Source: Alcanivorax hongdengensis A-11-3
Lineage (GTDB): Bacteria; Pseudomonadota; Gammaproteobacteria; Pseudomonadales; Alcanivoracaceae
Direction: 5' to 3'
Assembly: GCF_000300995.1 (NCBI RefSeq)
Contig: NZ_AMRJ01000002.1
Coordinates: 186,001 to 250,000 of the forward strand
Length of the DNA stretch: 64,000 nucleotides
The position numbers and the translations under genes are program-made. The notes under the pieces are model-generated. The model did no database searches. It saw only the letters and a list, made by a program, of their open reading frames with translations, and was not told the origin of the DNA. Shown here in pieces: positions 32,506 through 41,096 of this stretch (the first letter of the stretch is position 1; every line of letters begins with the position of its first letter).

Positions 32506-33126
32506 TTGCCTCAACGCCCCTTCTCCCAGGCCTGCGAGAACAACAAGGGCCCGATCCTGGCGGTGCTGCAACAGCACTGCCAGGCGCCCGGCAGCCTGCT
32601 GGAAATCGGCGCCGGCACCGGCCAGCATGCCGCCTGGCTGTCGGCGCAACTGCCCCATCTTCACTGGCAGCCCAGCGACGTGGCCGCCAATCTGCCCGGC
32701 ATCCGCCAATGGCTGGAAGAGCCCGGCAGTCGCGCACAACCGCCCCTGGAACTGGATCTAACCGGGGACTGGCCTGCCGGCCCCTACGACTACCTGTTTA
32801 CCGCCAATACCTTTCACATCATGGCCATGCCACTGGTAGAACGCTGCGTGGAACAGGGATGTGCAAGACTGGCCAGTAACGGCCGCTTTCTGGTCTACGG
32901 TCCCTTCAACGAAGACCGGCGCTTTACCAGTGATTCCAATCGGGCCTTCGATCAGGCGCTAAAGAACACGGACCCGCAACGTGGCATCCGTGACCGGCAG
33001 TGGGTTGCCGATCTGTTTGAAAAGCAGGGATTACACCAGATTGCCGACCACGCCATGCCGGCCAACAACCGGGTGCTAGTGTTCAGCCGTGGCGCAGCTG
33101 ACGCATGCGCGGTTTCAGATAGATAA
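32506..33126 (+). CDS. DUF938 class I SAM-dependent methyltransferase
   Basis: The 206-aa protein is a DUF938 member: FSQACENNKGPILAVLQQH, the SAM-binding LEIGAGTGQHAAWLSAQLP, WQPSD, NTFHIMAM, and FLVYGPFNEDRRFTSDSNRAFDQ. It would methylate an unknown substrate. The only in-frame start is TTG 32506, 6 bp after the SDR stop, with no independent Shine-Dalgarno, which suggests translational coupling. Its 3' end overlaps the convergent DUF1145 gene by 44 bp. Confidence 0.85.
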   Translation: MPQRPFSQACENNKGPILAVLQQHCQAPGSLLEIGAGTGQHAAWLSAQLPHLHWQPSDVAANLPGIRQWLEEPGSRAQPPLELDLTGDWPAGPYDYLFTANTFHIMAMPLVERCVEQGCARLASNGRFLVYGPFNEDRRFTSDSNRAFDQALKNTDPQRGIRDRQWVADLFEKQGLHQIADHAMPANNRVLVFSRGAADACAVSDR

Positions 33127-33340
33127 CGCCAAAGATCAGCACCATTAGAGCGTCCGCGGAGCTCACCCCGCCCTTGCCCCGGCGCCACATAAAGAAGCCG
33201 AAAAGCTCCAGCACATGGAGTACCATGACTACCGTGCCGGCAATAACCAGCAGGCGGTCAAACGGTGCCGGCAGGTCCGTGAAAAGGGCTAACAATACCG
33301 CCAGCCAAAACACTACAATAACGGCCCTCAGCAAACCCAT
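33083..33340 (-). CDS. DUF1145 small membrane protein
   Basis: The 85-aa protein has two membrane segments (LLRAVIVVFWLAVLLALF and LLVIAGTVVMVLHVLELFGFF) and a C-terminal LMVLIFGVIYLKPRMRQLR, the plan of DUF1145 (E. coli YhhL). The real start is ATG 33340, preceded by GAGGG; the very long open frame continuing upstream is antisense to the helicase gene. It is divergent from rhlB, sharing its promoter region, and overlaps the end of the DUF938 gene. Confidence 0.8.
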   Translation of the reverse strand: MGLLRAVIVVFWLAVLLALFTDLPAPFDRLLVIAGTVVMVLHVLELFGFFMWRRGKGGVSSADALMVLIFGVIYLKPRMRQLRHG

Positions 33341-33352
33341 GGTGAATACCCT

Positions 33353-33381
33353 CTGACAGCGCTGATTATTTTTTCTACAAT
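33353..33381 (+). promoter_or_regulatory. Predicted sigma-70 promoter of the helicase gene
   Basis: CTGACA (33353-33358) and TACAAT (33376-33381) are separated by exactly 17 bp, each one base from consensus. Transcription would begin near 33388, giving a leader of roughly 88 nt before ATG 33476. Confidence 0.68.
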
Positions 33382-33475
33382 GCGTGGTTTGCGGGCACCG
33401 GCAGACGGTTGAAAACAATCCGCCAAAGACCGACCCGACATCCCGGAACCTCTGGCATTCAGACTGAGCGAATAG

Positions 33476-34696
33476 ATGCAAAAAGACAAGGCAAGCGACT
33501 GGACCCTGGAGCAGTTCCAGGTCCCGGCCAAAGACGGCGAGCACCGGTTCCATGATTTTGATCTGGACCTGGCCCTGATGCACGGCATCGCCGATGCCGG
33601 TTTCCAGTATTGCACCCCGATCCAGGCCGAAGTGCTGGAACATACCCTGTCCGGGGCCGATGCCATCGGCCGCGCCCAGACCGGTACCGGCAAGACCGCC
33701 GCCTTCCTGATCACGGTGATCAATGATCTGCTGAAAAACCCGGTCACGGTAAAACGCTTTGCCGGTGAACCCCGCGCCCTGATCGTCGCCCCCACGCGCG
33801 AGCTGGCCATGCAGATCGAGAAAGACGCCAAACAACTGGCCAAATACACCGACCTGCAGGTCATGAGCGTGGTCGGCGGCATGAACTTCAACCGCCAGCA
33901 GGAGCGTCTGCAATCCAGCCTGATCGATATCCTGGTTGCCACACCGGGGCGCCTGCTGGACTTCGGCAAGCGCCGGGACCTGTGGCTGGACCGGGTGGAA
34001 TTTCTGGTGCTGGACGAAGCGGACCGCATGCTCGACATGGGCTTCATCCCGGATGTGAAACGCATCGTCGGCATGACACCCAAGAGCCGTTATCGCCAGA
34101 CCCTGTTGTTTTCGGCCACCTTCAACGACGATGTCATGAACCTGGCCCGTCGCTGGACCGAAGACGCCGAAGTGGTGGAAATCGAACCCGCCCAGGTGAC
34201 CACGGAAACCGTGGAGCAGAAGGTCTACATCACCAACACCGATGACAAGTTCAAACTGCTTTATAACCTGATCACCGGCCTGAAGATGGAAAAGGTCATC
34301 GTCTTCGCCAACCGCCGCGACATTACCCGGCGTCTCAACGACCGCCTGCAGAAGAAGGGCCTGAAAGTGTCGCTGATCTCCGGGGATGTGCCGCAGAATC
34401 AGCGCATGAAGACACTGGAAAACTTCCGCAACGGCAATCTGCAGGTACTGATTGCCACCGATGTGGCCGGCCGCGGCATCCACATCGACGGCGTCTCCCA
34501 CGTGGTCAACTACAACCTGCCGGAAGACCCAGAAGACTACGTACACCGCATTGGGCGCACCGGTCGGGCCGGCGCCAGTGGCATGTCCATCAGCTTTGCC
34601 TGTGAGGACGACGCCTTCCTGCTGCCGGAACTGGAAAACGCCATCAGCATGAAGCTGGACTGCGAGTATCCGCCCGCAGACCTGCTGACGGAGTAA
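33476..34696 (+). CDS. rhlB: DEAD-box RNA helicase, RhlB-like
   Basis: The 406-aa helicase core shows the Q motif ([12 protein letters not shown]), Walker [32 protein letters not shown] box in [15 protein letters not shown], and motif [12 protein letters not shown]. The order and the short C-terminus fit RhlB rather than the longer RhlE or DeaD. RhlB unwinds RNA, often with the degradosome; no RNase E gene is nearby. The upstream Shine-Dalgarno is weak. GlpE is encoded 2 bp downstream, so they are co-transcribed. Confidence 0.85.
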   Translation: MQKDKASDWTLEQFQVPAKDGEHRFHDFDLDLALMHGIADAGFQYCTPIQAEVLEHTLSGADAIGRAQTGTGKTAAFLITVINDLLKNPVTVKRFAGEPRALIVAPTRELAMQIEKDAKQLAKYTDLQVMSVVGGMNFNRQQERLQSSLIDILVATPGRLLDFGKRRDLWLDRVEFLVLDEADRMLDMGFIPDVKRIVGMTPKSRYRQTLLFSATFNDDVMNLARRWTEDAEVVEIEPAQVTTETVEQKVYITNTDDKFKLLYNLITGLKMEKVIVFANRRDITRRLNDRLQKKGLKVSLISGDVPQNQRMKTLENFRNGNLQVLIATDVAGRGIHIDGVSHVVNYNLPEDPEDYVHRIGRTGRAGASGMSISFACEDDAFLLPELENAISMKLDCEYPPADLLTE

Positions 34697-34698
34697 CC

Positions 34699-35019
34699 AT
34701 GGCAACGCGCATTTCCCCGCAACAGGGCAAGGCGGCCTTTGATGAAGGTGACGCCCTGTTCGTCGACATCCGCGACCCGGCCAGCTATGCCGCCGGCCAC
34801 CTGCGTGGCGCGCTGCACCTGACCCAGGCCAACGTGGAACCCTTCCTGGCGGACACCGCCCGGGAGCGGCCACTGGTGATCTATTGCTACCATGGCAACA
34901 GCAGCCAGGGGGCGGCTGACTGGCTTACCGAGCAGGGCTTCCGCCGTGTGGTCAGCCTGGATGGTGGCTACGAGCATTTTCGCACTGCCTACCCGGAATG
35001 CCTGGAAGAAATGGCCTGA
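34699..35019 (+). CDS. glpE: Thiosulfate sulfurtransferase GlpE (single-domain rhodanese)
   Basis: This 106-aa single rhodanese domain matches GlpE in length and motifs: LFVDIRDPASYAAGHLRGALHL, and the active loop VIYCYHGNSSQGAADWL, whose cysteine forms the persulfide. It transfers sulfane sulfur from thiosulfate to cyanide or thiols in vitro; the physiological acceptor is unclear. GGAG lies just upstream of ATG 34699. It follows the helicase gene with a 2-bp gap. Confidence 0.92.
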   Translation: MATRISPQQGKAAFDEGDALFVDIRDPASYAAGHLRGALHLTQANVEPFLADTARERPLVIYCYHGNSSQGAADWLTEQGFRRVVSLDGGYEHFRTAYPECLEEMA

Positions 35020-35143
35020 ACGCCAGGCACCGCTGGCGTAACGGTGGCTTACAGCGCCGCCTGATTAACGCACTATAGGGCCATTCCATTCCGGGGTGGC
35101 ATACCATCCCGTGGCAAACAATCAAGACAATAAAGAGGTCCCC

Positions 35144-36148
35144 ATGGAACCTGCCCAACTGATTGATGCACTCAGCAAGGCCCACCGTGCCCACCTGCTC
35201 GCCCAACTACAGAGCGAAGACCACTGGCAGGCACAAATGACCCATGCCAGCGAGGTACTGGCGGACAAGCCCCTGGGCAGCCTGGTCGACAGCGACATTC
35301 TCACCCGGGTGGTGGACAACTGGCTGCAGCTGGCGTTTTCCGCCGAAGGGGTTCAGCCGGTGGTGGAAGCGGTCAGCCTGCAGGTCTGGGAAGCCGCCAG
35401 TCAGGACCCGGCCACCGTCGCGCAACTGCTGCGCGAGGAGCACTTCGATGCCGTGCTCGAACAGGTACTGAAACTGCAATCCCTGCGCGAAAAGGCCATT
35501 CATGCCGCCATGAGCCACCCGCTGGTCAGCGAGATGGTCAGTGAAATGCTGTACACCGGCATCAAGAACTTCCTGCTGGAAGAAAATGCCCTGGCCAAAC
35601 TGCCCGGCGTCAGCAGCGTCATGAAAATGGGCCGCAAAAGCGTGGTCGGCAAGGCCATGGGTGGCATGGAAGAGAACATCCGCGATTACCTGCGCAAGAA
35701 CATCCGCGTCACCCTGAGAACCGGCGAACAATGGCTCAACCGCCAGCTCACCAATGAACGCATCGAACAGCTGGCCCGTGACGGCTATCGGCGCATGGCG
35801 CCCCTGAAACCGGCGGATGCCCTCAAGCTGATACCCGACGGTACCGTCACGGAAGTGGTTCGTCAGGGCTGTCTGATCACCGACGAAAGCGCCAAACTCG
35901 AGTACACCCGCCGACTGGTGTCCGTGGGCATCGTGGCAGCGGTCAAGGAGCTGGAAACCCTGCCCCTGGGCAAGTTGCTGGAAGGCATGAAGATCAGCGA
36001 ACAACAGGTGCGTGACCTGCTGGCACCGGCACTGGCCCAGGGGGCCAAGGTGCTGGTGGAGGCCGGCGTACTGGAGCCGCTACTGCAATGGACGCTGGAT
36101 GATTTTTATCAGTCCGACGCCTGCAAGGACGCCATCAGCCAGGCGTAA
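35144..36148 (+). CDS. Hypothetical 334-aa helical protein
   Basis: I do not recognise a family. The protein is predicted to be almost all alpha-helical, has no signal peptide or clear membrane helix, and contains leucine-rich amphipathic stretches (LEQVLKLQSLREKAIHAAM, VGIVAAVKELETLPLGKLLEGM). It starts at ATG 35144 behind AAAGAGG and ends at a strong terminator, so it is a single-gene unit. Possible roles include a scaffold or membrane-associated protein, but nothing in the sequence decides. Confidence 0.7.
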   Translation: MEPAQLIDALSKAHRAHLLAQLQSEDHWQAQMTHASEVLADKPLGSLVDSDILTRVVDNWLQLAFSAEGVQPVVEAVSLQVWEAASQDPATVAQLLREEHFDAVLEQVLKLQSLREKAIHAAMSHPLVSEMVSEMLYTGIKNFLLEENALAKLPGVSSVMKMGRKSVVGKAMGGMEENIRDYLRKNIRVTLRTGEQWLNRQLTNERIEQLARDGYRRMAPLKPADALKLIPDGTVTEVVRQGCLITDESAKLEYTRRLVSVGIVAAVKELETLPLGKLLEGMKISEQQVRDLLAPALAQGAKVLVEAGVLEPLLQWTLDDFYQSDACKDAISQA

Positions 36149-36178
36149 TCGAGCGGGGCAAAATCCAAGAAACCTCTG

Positions 36179-36209
36179 AAAAGGCGCACCCTTGTGGTTG
36201 CGCCTTTTT
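36179..36209 (+). terminator. Intrinsic terminator after the 334-aa hypothetical gene
   Basis: AAAAGGCGCA pairs with TGCGCCTTTT around a 10-nt loop and is followed by a T-run; on the minus strand the A-run gives a T-tract as well, so it may also stop the convergent PIN-PhoH transcript. Confidence 0.88.
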
Positions 36210-36247
36210 GGTTGGGTGAGCATCTCTCCCCGGGCGTTTGCATGATG

Positions 36248-36294
36248 TGTGTGGGAGCCTGCCGGCACACTTCGCGTGCCGGCAAGCTCACACA
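36248..36294. repeat. REP-like palindrome
   Basis: TGTGTGGGAGCCTGCCGGCAC and its imperfect complement GTGCCGGCAAGCTCACACA flank a TTCGC centre. The plan matches the copy at 1751-1806 (GTGGGAGC end, TTCGCGTGC in the arm). It lies between two convergent genes. Confidence 0.7.
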
Positions 36295-36302
36295 GAGACA
36301 AC

Positions 36303-37769
36303 CTACAGATAGGTCTCCGCATATTCCGCCAACAGCGAGCGGGGCACCCCGTTGAGCTGCACCGAGCCACCATGGGCAAAGCGCTTGAAGCGCTCGGTCA
36401 TGTAGGTAAGTCCGGAGCTGGTTGGCGACAGGTAGGGCGTATCGATCTGTGCCAGGTTCCCCAGACAGATGACCTTGGAGCCCTCCCCGGCCCGGGTGAT
36501 GATGGCCTTCATCTGATGGGGCGTCAGGTTCTGGCTTTCGTCGATCAGGATCAGGGATTTCTGGAAGCTGCGCCCGCGGATGTAATTCATGGCCTTGAAC
36601 TGGATGTTGGCCCGCTCCTTGACGTACTGAATACTGCCCGAAGGGTTCTCGTCATTGAGATGCAGCGCCTCGATATTGTCATTGATGGCCCCCAGCCACG
36701 GGTCCATTTTCTCCTCCTCGGTCCCGGGCAGAAAACCATGCTCTTCGGCCAGCGGCGGCGTGGAGCGGGTGGCGATGATCTTGTTGAAGCGTTTCTGCTC
36801 TACCGTCATCTCGATGGCTGCGGCCAGGGCCAGGATGGTCTTGCCGGAACCGGCGGCCCCGGTGAGCGTAACCAGATGCAGGTCCGGATCCAGCAGCATC
36901 TGCAGGGCCATGGCCTGCTGAATGTTCATGGGCTTGAGGCCCCAGGCCTCCTGGTCAAGCAGGCTGTCGGCCTTGTAGTGACGCAGGGTGACAATGCCGT
37001 TGTCCGCCGACATCACGCGGCCGACAAAGCCCTGTTCGTCGACGATGTACTGGTTGGGGTAAACCTCTTCGCCAAGAATCTCGCTGACCAGCAGCCCGTG
37101 TGACAGGTGATGCAGGGTTTCGGCGCCGACCTGCTCGGTCTCCACCTCCGTGACCTGGTCCCAGAAGGAGCCGGGCACCTCGAAATAACCGCGGGTCAGC
37201 TGCTTGATGTCCGATACCAGCTGGTCGTTGTGATAATCCTCCGATTCGATGCCGCAGGCCCGCGCCTTGAGGCGCATGTTGATATCCTTGGTCACCAGGA
37301 TGAAACGCCGCTCTGGCTCCAGGGCTTTCATGGCCACCACATCATTAATGATGCGGTTGTCGTTGAGATCATTGGGTAGCGGGGTGGAAACCTTGCCCTG
37401 GCCGGACATCAGTACCGTCAGGGTGCCCTGGGTCACGTTCTCCGGCCCGCGCGGGATGGGAATGCCCTCTTCCACCTGCTCCGGCGTGGCGCTGCCCAGT
37501 ACCCGGTCGATCTGGCGGATGGCCGCCCGGCAATCCGCTGCCGTGTGCGACTTGCCACTTTTCAGCTTGTCCAGCTCCTCCAGCACGGTCATGGGAATCA
37601 CTACCCGGTGCTCTTCGAAATTGAGCAACGAGTTGGGATCATGAATCAGCACATTGGTATCGATGACGTAGGTTTTTTGTTGTTCTAGTTCCTGGCCCGA
37701 GATGTCGCTGCGATTGGCGCTTGCGTGGTTGACGGAGAGAGTGTGAAGTCTGGCCGCGCGCTCTTCCAT
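36303..37769 (-). CDS. PIN-PhoH protein (PhoH2 type)
   Basis: The 488-aa protein joins an N-terminal PIN-type ribonuclease domain (TYVIDTNVLIHDPNSL, TKDINMRLKARACGI) to a C-terminal PhoH ATPase (LTGAAGSGKTILALAAAIEM around residue 304, ILIDESQNLTPHQMKAIITRAGEGSKVICLGNLAQID as split motifs). Characterised PhoH2 proteins unwind and cleave RNA. ATG 37769 behind AGGGGA is preferred over an upstream in-frame start. It is a different paralogue from the shorter PhoH-like protein encoded at 50649. Confidence 0.9.
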   Translation of the reverse strand: MEERAARLHTLSVNHASANRSDISGQELEQQKTYVIDTNVLIHDPNSLLNFEEHRVVIPMTVLEELDKLKSGKSHTAADCRAAIRQIDRVLGSATPEQVEEGIPIPRGPENVTQGTLTVLMSGQGKVSTPLPNDLNDNRIINDVVAMKALEPERRFILVTKDINMRLKARACGIESEDYHNDQLVSDIKQLTRGYFEVPGSFWDQVTEVETEQVGAETLHHLSHGLLVSEILGEEVYPNQYIVDEQGFVGRVMSADNGIVTLRHYKADSLLDQEAWGLKPMNIQQAMALQMLLDPDLHLVTLTGAAGSGKTILALAAAIEMTVEQKRFNKIIATRSTPPLAEEHGFLPGTEEEKMDPWLGAINDNIEALHLNDENPSGSIQYVKERANIQFKAMNYIRGRSFQKSLILIDESQNLTPHQMKAIITRAGEGSKVICLGNLAQIDTPYLSPTSSGLTYMTERFKRFAHGGSVQLNGVPRSLLAEYAETYL

Positions 37770-38081
37770 GCGTATCCCCTGTAAGGTTGGCATCGGTTCG
37801 GCGGCGTTGGCGTGGGCGTCGGGTCTGATAATGCGAGAGTGACGCCTGCACCTGCCGCCATGGTTTAAGCCTTTTGGCGGTTCAGTTGCTTGAGCTGCTA
37901 ACAGCTTTTGATCGCGATCACTCCCGCAAGGGCGGGATTGGAATTACCATAACCCAGCTTTTTGCAAACGATCAACAGGATTGTCCCTCCGTTTTTTGAT
38001 TGGCGGATTAATTACCCGTTTCGCTTGATCCCGGTATGCACGCCACCGACAATCAGCGAACACGTTTTCCGAGGTCTCGCC
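37770..38081. other. Divergent intergenic region between PIN-PhoH and ICMT-like genes
   Basis: In these 312 bp I see one hairpin, TCCCGC-AAGG-GCGGGA (37922-37937), next to the palindrome GATCGCGATC (37911-37920). No gene or convincing promoter pair was found. Confidence 0.4.
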
Positions 38082-38543
38082 ATGCCATTGCAACACCCCC
38101 AGGTTCTGATGCCACCGCCGGCCCTGTATCTTGGCGGGCTGCTGATGGGCTACGGGCTGGACCATGCGGTGCACCCGCCGCGCATCCAGTTCCCGGGCCA
38201 GCCCTGGTTGGCACTGGTACTGCTGGTGCTGGGTACGCTGCTGGTGGTCACCGCGGTCTGGCAGCTGCGCCGGGCCCATACCACCCTGATGCCCCACCGG
38301 GCCGCCAGCAAACTGCTCACCAAGGGCGCTTTCGCCCTGAGCCGTAACCCCATCTATCTGGGCTTTGCCTGTATCTATCTGGCCATGGTGCTGACCCAGG
38401 CCAGCATCGGCATGCTGGTGATGCTGGCACCGGTGTTGTGGGTGATTCACACCCACGTCATTGCAGCGGAAGAAGCGTTCCATGCGCAGCAGTTTGGCAG
38501 TCAGTGGCAGGATTACTGTTCGCGGGTAAGGCGCTGGTTGTAG
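38082..38543 (+). CDS. Isoprenylcysteine carboxyl methyltransferase-like membrane protein
   Basis: This 153-aa protein has about four hydrophobic segments and the ICMT/PEMT-like signature GAFALSRNPIYLGFACIYLAMVL followed by EEAFHAQQFGSQWQDYCSRVRRWL, which binds SAM in the family. Bacterial members are methyltransferases of unknown substrate. The frame is open from 37962, but ATG 38082 follows GAGG. Its 3' end overlaps the convergent YiiX-like gene by 86 bp, the longest gene overlap in the window. Confidence 0.83.
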   Translation: MPLQHPQVLMPPPALYLGGLLMGYGLDHAVHPPRIQFPGQPWLALVLLVLGTLLVVTAVWQLRRAHTTLMPHRAASKLLTKGAFALSRNPIYLGFACIYLAMVLTQASIGMLVMLAPVLWVIHTHVIAAEEAFHAQQFGSQWQDYCSRVRRWL

Positions 38544-39141
38544 TGAGGGTCGGTTCCCCTTTGAGAATCGCCAGCGGTCCGAGCTTGCCGGCGACCAGCC
38601 GCATGCGCCGGGAGCCAAAATGGCCCGGCACAAAAACACTGGGACGGATATCCGGCGGCAACCAGCCCAGTCGCCGATAGAGTTCGGCTACCAGCTCGGA
38701 ACAGAACCAGCCGCGCTGGTCCGGACGGCGGGAGAAGCCAGTCAGCACATCCAGGGCATTACAGAGCAGATAGTTCTTGTAGGGCCGGTGCAACAGGCGC
38801 TGCACCATGCGGGCCAGCAGCCGTTGCTGGTAGCTATCCAGATCCGGACCGTGGCGCCGGCGCAGGGCCACCTCGCCGGGGTATTCGCGGATCTTGTCCG
38901 ACAGCGGAACCAGTGACACCCCCGGCACCGGCCGCCCCAGCATAATGTCGCGGGACTCCCCCAGCGTGGTCGACTCCAGCACCAGTGGCTCCGCCTGCTC
39001 CGGCAGACACACCACCATGCCCACATGACTCCAGCGACTGCGGGTAAACACCCGGATCACGTCACTGGTCCAACCGCGACCGGAAAACAACAGCAAATCC
39101 CCGGAACGCACCGCAACATCGCAATTGCCTGGCTGGGTCAC
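38458..39141 (-). CDS. YiiX-like permuted NlpC/P60 cysteine hydrolase
   Basis: The 227-aa protein resembles YiiX/YebB-type permuted papain-fold enzymes: GDLLLFSGRGWTSDVIRVFTRSRWSHVGMVV contains the catalytic histidine, and RGWFCSELVAELYRRLGW the cysteine. Such enzymes hydrolyse amide or ester bonds, with lipids or peptides suggested as substrates. No signal peptide is visible. Start GTG 39141 has GGAAG at a suitable distance. The last 30 residues are low-complexity and lie in the overlap with the ICMT-like gene. A minus-strand Pho-box match lies 79 bp upstream. Confidence 0.72.
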   Translation of the reverse strand: MTQPGNCDVAVRSGDLLLFSGRGWTSDVIRVFTRSRWSHVGMVVCLPEQAEPLVLESTTLGESRDIMLGRPVPGVSLVPLSDKIREYPGEVALRRRHGPDLDSYQQRLLARMVQRLLHRPYKNYLLCNALDVLTGFSRRPDQRGWFCSELVAELYRRLGWLPPDIRPSVFVPGHFGSRRMRLVAGKLGPLAILKGEPTLTTTSALPANSNPATDCQTAAHGTLLPLQ

Positions 39142-39219
39142 CGCGTAGCTTCCATTGTGGAGGTCAGCTGCCCCGGCATCCTGCAGCCGCCGGGCCCAGC
39201 TTCACGCTAGGCAACGGCC

Positions 39220-39237
39220 ATGACAGCAAACTGACAG
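39220..39237 (-). promoter_or_regulatory. Pho-box match for the YiiX-like gene
   Basis: On the minus strand CTGTCAG-TTTG-CTGTCAT matches the PhoB consensus (two CTGTCAT repeats with a 4-nt spacer) with one mismatch. A weak -10 (TAGCGT) lies 10 nt further on. Confidence 0.6.
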
Positions 39238-39265
39238 CCGCATCACACTTGCATGACACAGGCCA

Positions 39266-39283
39266 CTGTCATCTTTCTGTTAT
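39266..39283 (+). promoter_or_regulatory. Pho-box match for the M14 peptidase gene
   Basis: CTGTCAT-CTTT-CTGTTAT matches the PhoB consensus with one mismatch in the two heptamers. It is 40 bp upstream of ATG 39324 and lies on the opposite strand to the match at 39220-39237. Confidence 0.62.
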
Positions 39284-39323
39284 CTCTTTGCCCCAGCATG
39301 GTCTCCCCACCCTGGGCACCGCT

Positions 39324-40376
39324 ATGGAAGAAACGCTTTACCTGCTGCAACGACATCTGCCGGAACAACTGGAGCTGGATGCCCTGATCCACGAGGGCGC
39401 CCGTCACCTGCGTGTCAGCGTGGCGCACCGGGTCCCCATGGGCGATATGGAACTGCCGGTTCACGTGATCGAGCTGGGCAGCCGCTCGCCCCAGGCCCCC
39501 GCCATCGGATTTTTCGGTGGCGTCCATGGTGTTGAACGCATCGGCTCCCAGGTACTGATTTCCTGGCTGCACTCACTGATTCACCGGCTGCAATGGGATG
39601 ACCAGTTACACCGGCGACTGGAGAAAGTGCGCCTGGTGTTCATGCCCATGATCAACCCCGGTGGCATCTGGAACCGCACCCGCAGCAACCCCCATGGCGT
39701 CGATCTGATGCGTAACGCCCCGGTGGATGCCATGGGCAAGGTGCCGTTCCTGGTCGGCGGCCACCGCATCAGCCGTCATCTGCCCTGGTACCGGGGCAAG
39801 GCCGGCGAGCCCATGCAACCGGAAGCCCAGGCCCTGATCCGGGTGGTGCGCGAAAAACTGTTTGGCGCGCCCTTTTCCATGAGCCTGGACTGCCACAGTG
39901 GTTTCGGCCGCCGTGACCGGGTGTGGTGCTGTTATGCTCGCAGCCACCGCCCGATTCCCCACATTGCCGAGGTGTTCCGGCTCAAGCAGGTGTTCGAGCA
40001 AACCTATCCCTACCAGCACCCGTATCTGATCGAACCGCAATCGATCAATTACACCACCCACGGCGACCTCTGGGATTATCTCTACGACGAGGCTCAGGAG
40101 CAGCACCCGCACCACACCTTCCTGCCCTTTACGCTGGAGATGGGTTCCTGGTTGTGGGTACGCAAGAATCCGCGTCAGATGCTCGACTTTTTCGGTTACT
40201 TCAACCCGGTAATCAGCCACCGCCATCACCGCGTACTGCGCCAGCACCTGCCGTTTTTCGAATTTCTCACCGCCATGACCGCCAATGCCGGCAACTGGCT
40301 GCCTCCCGGCCACCGCCGAGAAAGCCTTACCCGCGAAGCCCTGCGCTACTGGTTTCGCGATGACGACGGTAATTAG
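39324..40376 (+). CDS. M14 family zinc carboxypeptidase-like protein
   Basis: The 350-aa protein shows the M14 zinc site: HGVE at residues 68-71 (H-x2-E) and the third ligand in LDCHSG (H191), with LPFTLEMGSW as the catalytic glutamate region. RLVFMPMINPGGIWNRTRSNPHGVDLMRN is typical of bacterial M14 proteins related to succinylglutamate desuccinylase. No signal peptide is seen, so it is probably cytoplasmic. Start ATG 39324 lies after the Pho-box match, which excludes the upstream extension of the frame. The substrate is unknown. Confidence 0.82.
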   Translation: MEETLYLLQRHLPEQLELDALIHEGARHLRVSVAHRVPMGDMELPVHVIELGSRSPQAPAIGFFGGVHGVERIGSQVLISWLHSLIHRLQWDDQLHRRLEKVRLVFMPMINPGGIWNRTRSNPHGVDLMRNAPVDAMGKVPFLVGGHRISRHLPWYRGKAGEPMQPEAQALIRVVREKLFGAPFSMSLDCHSGFGRRDRVWCCYARSHRPIPHIAEVFRLKQVFEQTYPYQHPYLIEPQSINYTTHGDLWDYLYDEAQEQHPHHTFLPFTLEMGSWLWVRKNPRQMLDFFGYFNPVISHRHHRVLRQHLPFFEFLTAMTANAGNWLPPGHRRESLTREALRYWFRDDDGN

Positions 40377-40395
40377 CTGTTGAAAACAACGTGTA

Positions 40396-40419
40396 CTGGC
40401 GGCACCACCATGCCGCCAG
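40396..40419 (+). terminator. Hairpin after the M14 peptidase gene
   Basis: CTGGCGGCA and TGCCGCCAG form a perfect 9-bp stem around CCACCA, 19 bp after the stop codon. No T-run follows. Confidence 0.5.
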
Positions 40420-40455
40420 CACAATCAAACGCGCCAGGCGATTGATTTGCCGCGC

Positions 40456-40486
40456 CCACGTTGACGGACATGTGTCGTCAACGTGG
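40456..40486. repeat. Interrupted palindrome upstream of the lipoprotein gene
   Basis: CCACGTTGACG (40456-40466) and CGTCAACGTGG (40476-40486) are perfect 11-bp arms separated by 9 bp. It lies about 130 bp before ATG 40615. Either a second terminator hairpin or an operator would fit. Confidence 0.5.
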
Positions 40487-40614
40487 CTTGAAAAACCGCC
40501 TTGCAGGTGCCGACTCTGGCCCTGCCCTTGCATAATCCACGGCCATGCCCCCAAATTGGGCAACACCAAGCAATGTCCGCAGACCGGCCAAGCGCCCTTG
40601 ATAGAGAGTCGATT

Positions 40615-41091
40615 ATGAAACTTGCCGCCCTTTTCCCCCTGGTACCCGTGGCCCTGCTGGCGGGCTGTCAGCATTTCAGCTACCAGGCCCCCACCGGCGA
40701 CGACACAGCCACAGTCATTTTCACCAGTGATGATCTGGTGGCTCAACCGGTAGTCTGCGTACCAGGCGAGGGCTTCCAGTCCACCGAATATGCCCTGGGC
40801 GTGAACACCCTTGACAGTAAAAGCATCGACGAAATGCTTAACAGCATGAAAAAAGCCACCAAGGTAAGCACTCAGGTATCTGCGGGCAGCACCCGTATCG
40901 GCGTCACCATGAACCAACGCGAGAATGACGGCAGCCGGGACCGTTGCAAGGTGGCACTTCAGTTTGATGCGCTAAAGGGTGCCCGCTACCAGGCACACTT
41001 CACACGAAGTGCCGGCCAGTGCGGGCTTTCACTTAACGATGAAAGCGGCGCCCCTACGAACGCCGTGCTGGTTGACTGGCAGTGCCCCTGA
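40615..41091 (+). CDS. Hypothetical lipoprotein
   Basis: The 158-aa protein has a lipoprotein signal peptide with lipobox LLAGC (MKLAALFPLVPVALLAGC), so it would be acylated and exported. The mature part is about 140 residues, beta-rich in appearance, with three cysteines besides the lipidated one. I do not recognise a family. The frame extends upstream to 40501, but ATG 40615 begins the signal peptide and follows GAGAG. It is a single gene between an M14 peptidase and a porin; its 3' hairpin region also carries NtrC-like sequences. Confidence 0.7.
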   Translation: MKLAALFPLVPVALLAGCQHFSYQAPTGDDTATVIFTSDDLVAQPVVCVPGEGFQSTEYALGVNTLDSKSIDEMLNSMKKATKVSTQVSAGSTRIGVTMNQRENDGSRDRCKVALQFDALKGARYQAHFTRSAGQCGLSLNDESGAPTNAVLVDWQCP

Positions 41092-41096
41092 TATTG

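Noticed and set aside
33341..34873. Upstream extension of the DUF1145 frame to 596 aa
   Set aside because: The extension is antisense to the helicase gene; ATG 33340 with GAGGG upstream gives the family's normal length.
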